In this document: piece after piece, positions 8,708 through 17,525 of the stretch
Layout of the letters: each line of letters starts with the position of its first letter
Numbering within the stretch: position 1 is the first letter of the stretch
NCBI GenBank assembly: GCA_016720655.1
Contig: JADKKE010000032.1
Span: 806,001-870,000, forward strand
Reading direction: 5' to 3'
Origin: Bacteroidota bacterium
Lineage (GTDB): Bacteria; Bacteroidota; Bacteroidia; AKYH767-A; 2013-40CM-41-45
Length of the DNA stretch: 64,000 nucleotides
Translations under genes and position numbers: made by a program
Notes under the pieces: generated by a model
Seen by the model: the letters and a program-made list of their open reading frames with translations, nothing else
Databases searched by the model: none
Told to the model about the DNA's origin: nothing

Positions 8708-9741
8708 TCAATTTTCTGTGTTGTGATGTAATTTTCCGGCCAGATGCTGCTCCCAGGCCCAGGCTGAGCGAAGAATGTCTTCCAGGTTATGTTTTGGATG
8801 CCAGTTCAATTCCGTTGCAGCCAATGTTATATCTGCCCATACTTTTTCGATGTCGCCTTCACGACGTGAACCGATTTGGTAGTTCAGTTTTTTTCCGGAA
8901 ATTTTTTCAAATGTTTGAATAGCTTCCAATACCGAATGCCCTTTTCCGGAACCAAGATTGATGACCGTCAATGGCTTCTTGTATTTTTTATTGATGAGAT
9001 AATCGATAGCAGCTACATGTGCTTTCGCTATATCCACTACATGGATGTAATCACGAATGCAGGTTCCATCCGGGGTGTTATAGTCATTTCCAAAAACAGT
9101 CATGGACTCTCTGATTCCCATCGCCGTTTGAGTAATTACAGGCACTAAATTGTTCGGAGCCTGCAAAGGATACTCTCCGATCAGGCTGCTGGCATGTGAA
9201 CCACCCGGATTAAAGTACCGTAAGGACAGCGCATGAAAATTATTTGCTTTCAAAGCATCGGTTAAGATTTCTTCACCGATTTTCTTCGTGTTGCCGTATG
9301 GTGATTCTGCTTTTTGCAACTCCGTGTTTTCAGTAACCGGCTGTTGAATCGCCTGACCGTAAACAGAACAGGAAGATGAAAAAACAAAATTATCAAGTTT
9401 TTTCTCCTGCACTATTTCCAATAAATTGATCAATGAAAGTAAGTTGTTCCGGTAATACTTCAATGGATCCTGAACGGATTCACCTACTGCTTTGTAAGCG
9501 GCAAAATGAATAATGGCATCAATTTTATATACTGAAAAAATTTGTCCAGTGTTTTTTTTCGACAAAGATCAATATTAAAAAAGTCAATTTTTTTTCCTGT
9601 AATTTCTTCAATAGCCTGAACAACATCTTCCCGAGAGTTGCTGAGATTATCAATAAGGATCGGGTGGTATCCCTTGTTTATAAGTTCAACTACCGTATGT
9701 GATCCGATGTATCCTGTTCCACCTGTTACAAGTACGTTCAT
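8708..9741 (-). CDS. galE: UDP-glucose 4-epimerase, with one frameshift
   Basis: Interconverts UDP-glucose and UDP-galactose by a transient 4-keto intermediate on bound NAD. The N-terminal piece (MNVLVTGGTGYIGSHTVVEL) and the main piece (IHFAAYKAVGESVQDPLKYY, SSSCSVYG, YGNTKKIGEE, RYFNPGGSHAS, DYNTPDGTCIRDYIHVVD) are in different frames. Adding one base in the short A/T run near 9523-9526 joins FFQYIK to IDAIIHFAA and gives about 344 residues, typical of GalE. One nucleotide separates it from the upstream dehydrogenase gene. Confidence 0.9.
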
Positions 9742-9742
9742 A

Positions 9743-11032
9743 TCAGAGGCTCCAATAAGCTAGTTCTTTTATTTTTCCCTTGTACACTCCTTTGATATCG
9801 ACAACCAATCCGTCTTTACTCAGGATATTTTGAAACCAGGACTCGGTGAGATCTTTGTACTCGTTGTGATTGACAGCGATGATTACTGCATCGTAATCTT
9901 TTCCGGGTTTACTTACCAGTTCAAAACCATATTCTTGTTTCAATTCTTCAGAATCAGCCTTCGGATCTGTTACTTCTACAGTTACACCATATGAACTGAG
10001 TTCTTTCACAACATCTGCAACTTTCGAATTTCTGATATCTTCAACATTTTCTTTAAAAGTAGCACCCATTACAAGCACCTTGGATTTTGAAACATCTTTT
10101 CCCGCTGCAATTATTTTTTTAACAGTTTGTTTCGACACATAAAACCCCATACTGTCATTAACGTATCTGCCACTGTTTATCACCTGTGCGTGATAACCCA
10201 GTTCCTGTGCCTTGTAAGTGAGGTAATATGGATCAACTCCAATACAATGTCCGCCAACGAGTCCCGGTTTGAATTTGATGAAGTTCCATTTAGTGCCCGC
10301 AGCTTCGAGTACATCATAGGTATTAATACCCATTTTATTGAAAATGATAGAGAGTTCATTCATCAGTGCGATGTTTACGTCTCGTTGGGTATTTTCAATA
10401 ATTTTTGCAGCTTCTGCTACTTTGATTGAACTCGCTTTGTAGACACCGGCTTTCACGATTATCTCATACGTCTTCGCTATTTCTTCGAGAGATTCAGCAT
10501 CACAACCGGAAACAACTTTGAGAATTTTAGAAATAGTATGTTCTTTATCTCCCGGATTGATTCGCTCAGGGGAATAGCCGACTTTAAAATCCGTTTTAAA
10601 TTTTAATCCGGAAAGTTCTTCCAGAATTGGAATACAATCTTCCTCTGTACATCCGGGATATACTGTTGACTCATAAACAACATAATCTCCTTTTTTCAAT
10701 GCTTGTCCAATAAATTTGGTTGCACCGAGGATGGGTTTTAAATCCGGTAAATTATGTTCATCAATGGGAGTAGGCACTGTGACAATGAAAAAATTTGCTT
10801 CCTTCAGTTTTTCGATTGAAGAAGTAAATTCAATATCACATCCATTAAAGGCAGCCGTATCCAGTTCGCCACTCGGATCGATACCTTCTTTCATCTTTTG
10901 AAGCCGGTCTTCATTGATATCAAATCCAATGACCTGGATGTTACGTGCAAATTCAAGTGCAATTGGCAAGCCTACATATCCTAAACCCAGGACAGCCAGT
11001 TTTTTCTTTTTGTTAATTAACTCCTGCTGCAT
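9743..11032 (-). CDS. UDP-N-acetylhexosamine 6-dehydrogenase (TviB/WbpA/WbpO-like)
   Basis: A 429-residue NAD-dependent enzyme that oxidises C6 of a UDP-N-acetylhexosamine to the uronic acid. The N-terminal Rossmann site is LAVLGLGYVGLPIALEFA, followed by VTVPTPIDEHNLPDL, YESTVYPGCTEE and the catalytic cysteine in GLVGGHCIGVDPYYLTYKAQ. Length and the EST-VYPG-C pattern resemble the TviB/WbpO group rather than the UDP-glucose dehydrogenase also present in this operon. Whether it acts on UDP-GlcNAc or UDP-GalNAc cannot be told from sequence. The next enzymes (WbpB-, WbpE-, WbpD-like) use UDP-GlcNAcA in the known pathway, which favours UDP-GlcNAc. Confidence 0.88.
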   Translation of the reverse strand: MQQELINKKKKLAVLGLGYVGLPIALEFARNIQVIGFDINEDRLQKMKEGIDPSGELDTAAFNGCDIEFTSSIEKLKEANFFIVTVPTPIDEHNLPDLKPILGATKFIGQALKKGDYVVYESTVYPGCTEEDCIPILEELSGLKFKTDFKVGYSPERINPGDKEHTISKILKVVSGCDAESLEEIAKTYEIIVKAGVYKASSIKVAEAAKIIENTQRDVNIALMNELSIIFNKMGINTYDVLEAAGTKWNFIKFKPGLVGGHCIGVDPYYLTYKAQELGYHAQVINSGRYVNDSMGFYVSKQTVKKIIAAGKDVSKSKVLVMGATFKENVEDIRNSKVADVVKELSSYGVTVEVTDPKADSEELKQEYGFELVSKPGKDYDAVIIAVNHNEYKDLTESWFQNILSKDGLVVDIKGVYKGKIKELAYWSL

Positions 11033-11053
11033 ATCTCTTATCTTCTGAATGAA

Positions 11054-12091
11054 TTAGCGTTCTAGTTTTTTTAATTTACGAAGAGCATAAATACGCTCAA
11101 TAATATCCACCACTTTTAATCCTTCGAGTGCATTGGTGGTAGCAATGGTTCTGCCTTTGAGTGTATCGATCACGTTTTCGATAATGAAGTGGTGATTGGC
11201 AGCCGACCCTTTGTACGTCCCATAGTCATTGGCAGGATTCGCGGGTGGTAAATTTGGCATGGTATAATTATGAATGTGACAATATTCCACTTCATTCATG
11301 TATTGTCCGCCGATTTTAATACTGCCATTTTCACCGATGATAGTAATACTACTTTCGAGGTTAGTGTCCCATACACTTGTGGAATAATTAATGGAACCCA
11401 TGCCTCCATTCACAAAATTGAAATTTACGAAACCGGAATCTTCAAACGCAGTAAGCGTACCATGATTGAAATCCTTGAACTGACCCTGTATATCAGTGAT
11501 GTCACCGAACAACCAATACATGATGTCAATGAAGTGAGAGAATTGCGTAAACAAGGTACCACCATCCAGATCAGCACTTCCTTTCCAGTTTTTGCCTGTG
11601 TAATATCGGTTATCCCTGTTCCAGTAACAATTCAATTGGACCATGTAAATGCTTCCGAGTAAATTCCGTTCAACAACATCTTTTATCCAAATAGATGGAG
11701 GCGAATAACGATTTTGCATCACACAAAAAACCTGGCGGGAAACCTGGAGTGCTTTGAAAATTATTTTCTCGCAATCAGCAACGGTAAGTCCCATTGGTTT
11801 TTCAATGACAACATGCTTTTTATTGTCGAGTGCTACCAAGGTGTGTTCTGCATGCAAGCCGTTAGGGGAACAAACGCTCACTACATCGATATCAATTCCT
11901 GCTTTGAACAGTTCATCTGCAGTTGAAAAAAAAGGGACCTCCAAATCTGTGAGACCCAATTCGGATTTTGGTTTGATGTCAACCATCGCAACCAATTCTG
12001 ATTCGGGATTACGCCAAATCATTTCTGCGTGCCTTTTTCCAATGTGACCGCTGCCGATAACTGCGAACCTGACTTTTCTATTTTCTTCCAT
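11054..12091 (-). CDS. Gfo/Idh/MocA oxidoreductase, WbpB/WlbA-like
   Basis: A 345-residue NAD-dependent dehydrogenase resembling WbpB/WlbA, which oxidises C3 of UDP-GlcNAcA to the 3-keto sugar. The N-terminal Rossmann site is FAVIGSGHIGKRHAEMIWRN; the family's active-site region is EKPMGLTVADCEKI; the C-terminal domain includes the NRYYTGKNWKGSADLDGGTL segment and HFIDIMYWLFGD. It lies 8 nt downstream of the WbpD-like gene and 21 nt upstream of the dehydrogenase that would make its substrate, so the pathway steps are transcribed together. Confidence 0.88.
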   Translation of the reverse strand: MEENRKVRFAVIGSGHIGKRHAEMIWRNPESELVAMVDIKPKSELGLTDLEVPFFSTADELFKAGIDIDVVSVCSPNGLHAEHTLVALDNKKHVVIEKPMGLTVADCEKIIFKALQVSRQVFCVMQNRYSPPSIWIKDVVERNLLGSIYMVQLNCYWNRDNRYYTGKNWKGSADLDGGTLFTQFSHFIDIMYWLFGDITDIQGQFKDFNHGTLTAFEDSGFVNFNFVNGGMGSINYSTSVWDTNLESSITIIGENGSIKIGGQYMNEVEYCHIHNYTMPNLPPANPANDYGTYKGSAANHHFIIENVIDTLKGRTIATTNALEGLKVVDIIERIYALRKLKKLER

Positions 12092-12099
12092 TTCGTGCC

Positions 12100-12678
12100 T
12101 TACTTAATTCGGCGAACTTTATTTCCTTCCAGCTTGTACTCTTGCTTACTTTCCGGACACGTGGCAATATTATTTGCATCAAATTTCAAACGGTGACCAT
12201 ATTCACTCATCCATCCGAGATGACGTGCAGGATTTCCAACGACAAGAGCGTAGGCCGGAACATTTTTCGTGACTACAGCTCCTGCACCGATAAAAGCATA
12301 TTCACCAATGTTATGCCCACAAACAATTGTTGCATTCGCACCGATCGTTGCACCTTTTCCTACATGTGTACGGAGGTATTGATTTTTTCGGACGATGGCA
12401 CTTCGTGGATTATTTACATTCGTAAATACCATAGATGGACCGAGAAAGACATCGTCATCACAAATAACGCCGGTGAAGATGGAAACGTTATTCTGCACTT
12501 TTACATTTTTTCCAAGTACAACATCAGGAGATATAACGACATTTTGTCCAATGTTACAATTCTCACCCATTTTACATCCTGACATGATATGAGAAAAATG
12601 CCAGATTTTGGTTCCTTTTCCGATGTCTGCCCCTTCGTCAATGATGGCCGAATCATGCACAAAATATTCCTTTTCCAT
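12100..12678 (-). CDS. Left-handed beta-helix N-acetyltransferase, WbpD/WlbB-like
   Basis: A 192-residue trimeric hexapeptide-repeat enzyme that in the known pathway acetylates UDP-3-amino-GlcNAcA with acetyl-CoA. Hexapeptide repeats run from about residue 12 to 150 (for example GADIGKGTKIWHFSH, GENCNIGQNVVISPDV, GKGATIGANATIVCGHNIGE), and the family segment VVTKNVPAYALVVGNPARH closes the coil. The short tail CPESKQEYKLEGNKVRRIK is typical. It lies between the UDP-glucuronate decarboxylase and the WbpB-like gene. Confidence 0.9.
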   Translation of the reverse strand: MEKEYFVHDSAIIDEGADIGKGTKIWHFSHIMSGCKMGENCNIGQNVVISPDVVLGKNVKVQNNVSIFTGVICDDDVFLGPSMVFTNVNNPRSAIVRKNQYLRTHVGKGATIGANATIVCGHNIGEYAFIGAGAVVTKNVPAYALVVGNPARHLGWMSEYGHRLKFDANNIATCPESKQEYKLEGNKVRRIK

Positions 12679-12774
12679 CTCTTCTTAATTTTTCAGGTAA
12701 TGCGAAGATACAAAATGCTTCACCTGGGAGTGTAATTCGTTAATTTATAATTAAATACCCTGGCCTTTGCATTC

Positions 12775-13742
12775 TCAGGTAAATCTGTGTGCGGTATTAT
12801 ACAGCACTTCGGGCGAAAGGTTTTGAAATATGCGTAGGTTCTTTTCAAGCCTTCCGCTCTGTTAATTTTTGGTTCCCAATCGAGAATAGCCCTTGCCCGG
12901 GTGATATCCGGCTGACGTTGTTTAGGGTCATCCATGGGAAGCGGATGGTATGCGATTTTCTGATTCGTTCCGGTGAGCTTAATTATTTCTTCTGCAAAAT
13001 CACGCATGGTAATTTCATCCGGGTTGCCAATATTGACTGGCAAATGATAGTCGCTAAGCAGTAAACGATAGATTCCTTCAATGAGATCATCCACATAACA
13101 AAAGGAGCGTGTCTGACTACCGTCTCCAAAAACGCTAAGATCTTCGCCACGCAATGCCTGACCAATAAATGCGGGTAATACTCTCCCGTCATTCAAACGC
13201 ATGCGCGGACCATAGGTATTGAAGATGCGGATGATGCGGGTCTCTACATTGTGAACATTGTGATAAGCCATGGTGATGGCTTCCTGAAAACGTTTTGCTT
13301 CATCGTACACACCACGCGGACCGATCGGATTCACATGTCCCCAGTAATCTTCATTCTGCGGGTGAACGAGCGGGTCACCATAGACTTCCGAGGTAGAAGC
13401 CACAAGAATTCTGGCCTTTTTAACGCGGGCCAGACCAAGCAGGTTGTGTGTTCCCAGAGACCCGACTTTTAATGTTTGGATTGGAATTTTGAGGTAGTCG
13501 ATCGGACTTGCAGGTGATGCAAAATGAAGAATGTAATCCAATTCCCCAGGGACAAATACAAATTTGGATACATCGTGGTGATAAAATTCAAATTCTTTTT
13601 TACTAAAAAGGTGCTCGATATTTTTTAAATCACCGGTAATAAGGTTGTCCATTCCAATGACCTGATATCCTTCTTTGATGAAGCGATCACAAAGGTGGGA
13701 TCCCAAAAATCCGGCAGCGCCGGTGATAAGAATTCGTTTCAT
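12775..13742 (-). CDS. UDP-glucuronate decarboxylase (UDP-xylose synthase), likely 3' frameshift
   Basis: Extended short-chain dehydrogenase that turns UDP-glucuronate into UDP-xylose. Motifs: ILITGAAGFLGSHLCDRF, DYILHFASPASPIDYLK (strongly diagnostic), ASTSEVYGDP, GVYDEAKRFQEA (Tyr, Lys) and IFNTYGPRMRLNDGRV. The chosen start is MKRILITG; an ATG 15 nt upstream is possible. The open frame as read runs to 12720 with an unusual Cys-rich and then random-looking tail. A one-base loss near 12810 (TTTCG for TTTTCG) would instead give KTFSPEVLYNTAHRFT and a stop at 12775, as expected of the family. The ugd gene just upstream makes its substrate. Confidence 0.88.
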
Positions 13743-13778
13743 AATATTCAATTTCATTACGCTCCGGTCATCCGGATT

Positions 13779-15089
13779 TCAATTTACTTTATTTCTCCCG
13801 ACACTGTAATAGGTGAATCCAAGTTCCTGCATTTGTACCAGATCGTAAAGATTCCTTCCATCAAAGATGATTTTATTTTTCATCTGAGAAGCAATTCGAT
13901 CAAATTCAGGTGTGCGAAATACAGACCATTCAGTGGCGATAACGAGTGCATCCGCATCTTTCAGGATATCGTACTCGTCCTTACCAAAATAGATTTTAGT
14001 GTCAAGAATATTTTTTACATTTTTCATTGCTTCCGGATCATACGCAGAAATTTCAACACCTAATTTCAACAGAGCTTGTATAATCTCGAGAGCCGGAGCT
14101 TCACGGATATCATCGGTGTCCGGTTTAAACGCCAATCCCCACAAGGCAATTTTTTTACCTTTTAAATCCTGATTGAAATGGTTCTTGATTTTGTCCAGGA
14201 TAGATAGTTTTTGCGATGCATTCACTTTCATTACCGAATCAAGAATCCTAAAATCGTAATTAAAATCTTTTGATGTTTTAAATAATGCAGCAACATCTTT
14301 TGGAAAACAACTTCCTCCGTAACCAATACCGGCGAACAAAAATCTTTTTCCAATTCTGTCGTCCGAACCAATTCCGATACGAACAGCATCTACATTTGCA
14401 CCGGCTCGTTCACAAAGATTGGCGATTTCATTCATGAATGAAATTTTAGTTGCCAGGAAAGCATTGGCTGCATATTTTGTAAGCTCAGCAGAGCGTTCAT
14501 CCATGAAATAAATTGGATTCCCCTGCCTTACAAAAGGAGCGTACAGTTCATTCATGATTTTTTTTGCTCGTTCAGAATGTGTTCCAATCACTACCCGATC
14601 AGGTTTCATGAAATCATCAACAGCAAATCCTTCTCTTAAAAATTCAGGGTTGGATACTACATCAAATTCTACCTTGCAGTTTTCTCCAATGACCTGACGA
14701 ACGCGCTCGGCAGTTCCTATAGGAACGGTACTTTTATTGATGACAATTTTATAATCTTTAATCAAATGTCCAAGTTGACCGGCAACTTGTAATACATATT
14801 TCAAATCCGCTGAGCCATCTTCTCCCGGAGGTGTGGGTAAAGCAAGGAAAATGATCTGAGCATCTTCAATTCCTTTTTCGAGATCGGTTGTAAATAGCAA
14901 TCGACCCTGTTTTATATTTCTTTCAAAGAGAACATCCAGATGCGGTTCGTAAATCGGAATTTCTCCTTGCTTGAGTCGTTCAACTTTTTGTTTATCAATA
15001 TCCACACAGATGACGTGGTTTCCTGTTTCAGCAAAACAAGTACCGGTTACAAGTCCGACATATCCTGTTCCGACAACTGCTATTTTCAT
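13779..15089 (-). CDS. ugd: UDP-glucose 6-dehydrogenase
   Basis: A 436-residue enzyme that oxidises UDP-glucose twice to UDP-glucuronate. Motifs: MKIAVVGTGYVGLVTGTCFA (NAD site), ALPTPPGEDGSADLKYV, INKSTVPIGTAERVR, NPEFLREGFAVDDFMKPDRV, KYAANAFLATKISFMNEIAN, catalytic cysteine in GIGYGGSCFPKDVAAL, and GLAFKPDTDDIREAPAL in the UDP-binding domain. Its product is the direct substrate of the next gene, UDP-glucuronate decarboxylase. The symbol follows the family's common usage. Confidence 0.94.
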   Translation of the reverse strand: MKIAVVGTGYVGLVTGTCFAETGNHVICVDIDKQKVERLKQGEIPIYEPHLDVLFERNIKQGRLLFTTDLEKGIEDAQIIFLALPTPPGEDGSADLKYVLQVAGQLGHLIKDYKIVINKSTVPIGTAERVRQVIGENCKVEFDVVSNPEFLREGFAVDDFMKPDRVVIGTHSERAKKIMNELYAPFVRQGNPIYFMDERSAELTKYAANAFLATKISFMNEIANLCERAGANVDAVRIGIGSDDRIGKRFLFAGIGYGGSCFPKDVAALFKTSKDFNYDFRILDSVMKVNASQKLSILDKIKNHFNQDLKGKKIALWGLAFKPDTDDIREAPALEIIQALLKLGVEISAYDPEAMKNVKNILDTKIYFGKDEYDILKDADALVIATEWSVFRTPEFDRIASQMKNKIIFDGRNLYDLVQMQELGFTYYSVGRNKVN

Positions 15090-15134
15090 TCTTGCTAGTA
15101 TTTGGTGCGATTAATTTAAATAAAAAAACCAGGA

Positions 15135-16268
15135 TCAGTTGTGTTTCATAAATTCCAAAACTTTGGAAGTGATTAGTTTCAACACTTCATCAGTCATTTC
15201 GGTATGAATTGGCAACGAGATTACATTGGCACAGAGCCATTCCGTAACAGGAAAACTACCTTCCTTATAACGGGGATCCCGATACGCTTTTTGAAGATGG
15301 AGTGGAACAGGATAATAAATCATTGCCGGGATTTCAAGTTCGGCGAGATACTCACGAAGTTTATTCCGATCAGCACCCTTCAGCACCAATGTATATTGAT
15401 GGAAGACATGGTCAGACGATGGAAAGCGAACCGGAGTTACAATTTTCGGGTGATTTGCAAATGCTTTGTCGTAGTAATCTGCAACGTATTGTCGTGCTGC
15501 AGCATATTCGTCGAGGTGCCTGAGTTTTATTCTCAAAATAGCAGCCTGGATACTATCGAGCCTTGAATTGACCCCGATTTCATCATGGTAATATTGCACG
15601 CTTTGTCCATGATTGGCAATCATTCTGATTTTCTTGGCAAGCTGATCGTCATTGGTGTACAAAGCGCCACCGTCTCCATAACAGCCGAGATTTTTTGAAG
15701 GGAAAAAAGAAGTACAACCCACGGTTCCGATAGTACCTGCTTTTTTTATTTCACCTGATTTCAGTTTGTAATTGGCACCAATAGCTTGAGCAGTATCTTC
15801 CAGGACATAAAGATGATGACGTTGTGCGATGTCCATGATCGCATCCATGTCAGCACATTGACCGAACAAATGTACAGGGACAATGGCTTTTGTCTTTGGT
15901 GTGATCGCTGCTTCAATCGCTTTCGGATCGATGGTAAATGTTTCAGGATTCACATCGACCAACACAGGTTTTAATTTCAGCAATGCAATAACTTCTGTTG
16001 TGGCAACGTAGGTAAAATCTGCAGTGATGACTTCATCGCCGGGTTGAAAATCCAATGCCATCATTGCGATTTGCAATGCATCCGTACCATTGGCACATGG
16101 AATCACATGTTTGGCACCCAGATATTTTTCGAGCTCTGCCTGGAATCCTTTTACATCAGGTCCGTTGATAAAAGCTGCTGAATGCATGACATCCAAAACT
16201 GCCTTGTCAATTTCAGATTGAATTTTTTGATATTGACCGATCAGGTCAACCATTTGAATTTTTCTCAT
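15135..16268 (-). CDS. DegT/DnrJ/EryC1/StrS aminotransferase, WbpE-like
   Basis: A 377-residue PLP-dependent sugar aminotransferase. In the known pathway WbpE transaminates the 3-keto product of WbpB. Motifs: NGTDALQIAMMAL (phosphate site), DTAQAIGANYKLKSGEIKKA, the Schiff-base lysine in TSFFPSKNLGCYGDGGAL, ANHGQSVQYYHDEIGVNSRL and the ILRIKLRHLDEY segment. It is the first gene of the minus-strand operon, 203 nt from the divergent pdhA. Together with the WbpA-, WbpB- and WbpD-like genes it completes a route to UDP-2,3-diacetamido-glucuronate. Confidence 0.9.
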   Translation of the reverse strand: MRKIQMVDLIGQYQKIQSEIDKAVLDVMHSAAFINGPDVKGFQAELEKYLGAKHVIPCANGTDALQIAMMALDFQPGDEVITADFTYVATTEVIALLKLKPVLVDVNPETFTIDPKAIEAAITPKTKAIVPVHLFGQCADMDAIMDIAQRHHLYVLEDTAQAIGANYKLKSGEIKKAGTIGTVGCTSFFPSKNLGCYGDGGALYTNDDQLAKKIRMIANHGQSVQYYHDEIGVNSRLDSIQAAILRIKLRHLDEYAAARQYVADYYDKAFANHPKIVTPVRFPSSDHVFHQYTLVLKGADRNKLREYLAELEIPAMIYYPVPLHLQKAYRDPRYKEGSFPVTEWLCANVISLPIHTEMTDEVLKLITSKVLEFMKHN

Positions 16269-16471
16269 TCCATTGTTTTGAAAGAACGCGAAGATAGTTA
16301 TTTATTCGGCTCATTCCGGAAGCTAAGTGGTCTTCCGGAACCGAATTGTGACCCTTTCAAATGGTTGATATAAAAGCAGATACAAAAATAATCCGAGCCC
16401 ATTCCGAAGCGCAATTTTCAACCGAAAAAATTGTATAGAAAGGCTATCTTTGGCAACTTCAAGATAACTAT
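16269..16471. promoter_or_regulatory. Divergent promoter region, sugar operon and pdhA
   Basis: On the plus strand TATCTTTG (16445-16452) matches TAnnTTTG 19 nt before the pdhA ATG. On the minus strand TATCTTCG, one mismatch from the consensus, lies about 25 nt upstream of the WbpE-like start. No convincing TTG at -33 is seen for either. Confidence 0.5.
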
Positions 16472-17467
16472 ATGGCCAAGACAAAGTTCACGAAACAGCA
16501 GTATTTGAAATGGTACGAAGACATGTTGCTCATGCGCAAATTTGAAGAAAGAGCTGGACAACTGTATGGAATGCAGAAAATCAAAGGTTTTTGTCATTTG
16601 TATATTGGACAGGAAGCCCTTGTGGCCGGGGCCATGACTGTCTTGAAACCCGAAGACAATATGATTACTGCATATCGTGACCATGCGCACGCTTTGGGAA
16701 AAGGGACAAGTGCAAGAGCTGTGATGGCTGAATTGTATGCAAAATCAACAGGTTGTTCGAAAGGCAAAGGTGGATCGATGCACATGTTCGATAGTAAAAA
16801 CAGGTTTTTTGGAGGACATGGAATCGTAGGCGGACAAATTCCTTTGGGTGCAGGAATAGCATTTGCAGAGCAATATTTAGGAACCAAGAGTGTAACGCTT
16901 TGTTACATGGGTGATGGTGCGACACGACAAGGAGCATTGCACGAGACATTCAACATGGCCATGACATGGCAAATCCCTGTTATTTTTATCATTGAAAATA
17001 ACAATTATGCAATGGGTACATCGGTTGAACGAACAAGTAACGTAACTGATTTGTATAAACTTGGTTTGTCCTACGATATGCCATCTGAACCGGTTGATGG
17101 AATGAGTGTTGAAGCAGTTCATGAAGCAATTGAAAAAGCAGTTGAACATGTGAGGGCAGGCAAAGGACCTTATCTCCTGGAGATGAATACCTATCGATAC
17201 AAGGGACACTCAATGAGTGACCCGGCGAAATACCGAACGAAGGAAGAAGTTGAAGCTTATAAAGCAAAAGATCCTATCGAAATGGTTTTGAAAACCATCC
17301 AGGAAAAAAAATATGCAAGTGACCAGGAGCTAGAGACAATTCACAACAAGGTGAAAGACATTGTCGAAGATTCTGTAAAATTTGCAGAGGAATCACCCTA
17401 TCCCGATCCATCAGAATTGTTTGTTGATGTTTATGTTCAGGCTGACTATCCATACATTGTAGAATAA
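16472..17467 (+). CDS. pdhA: Pyruvate dehydrogenase E1 component, alpha subunit
   Basis: Thiamine diphosphate-dependent subunit of the complex that decarboxylates pyruvate and passes the acetyl group to E2. 331 residues. The E1-alpha TPP motif GDG...NN spans GDGATRQGALHETFNMAM to FIIENNNYAMG, and the phosphorylation-loop equivalent is YRYKGHSMSDPAKYRTKEE. Other conserved parts are RKFEERAGQLYGMQKIKGF and GGSMHMFDSKNRFFGGHGIV. The beta subunit gene is not adjacent; pdhC follows after 58 nt, an arrangement familiar in Bacteroidota. Confidence 0.95.
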   Translation: MAKTKFTKQQYLKWYEDMLLMRKFEERAGQLYGMQKIKGFCHLYIGQEALVAGAMTVLKPEDNMITAYRDHAHALGKGTSARAVMAELYAKSTGCSKGKGGSMHMFDSKNRFFGGHGIVGGQIPLGAGIAFAEQYLGTKSVTLCYMGDGATRQGALHETFNMAMTWQIPVIFIIENNNYAMGTSVERTSNVTDLYKLGLSYDMPSEPVDGMSVEAVHEAIEKAVEHVRAGKGPYLLEMNTYRYKGHSMSDPAKYRTKEEVEAYKAKDPIEMVLKTIQEKKYASDQELETIHNKVKDIVEDSVKFAEESPYPDPSELFVDVYVQADYPYIVE

Positions 17468-17525
17468 AGAATTTCCATAAATCCATAAATTTTTCATTTG
17501 TTCAAATTAAAAAAATAAAATCTGC

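Noticed and set aside
12720..12774. C-terminal extension of the UDP-glucuronate decarboxylase (ending NYKLTNYTPR)
   Set aside because: It is unlike the family and disappears if one T is restored near 12810, giving a stop at 12775.
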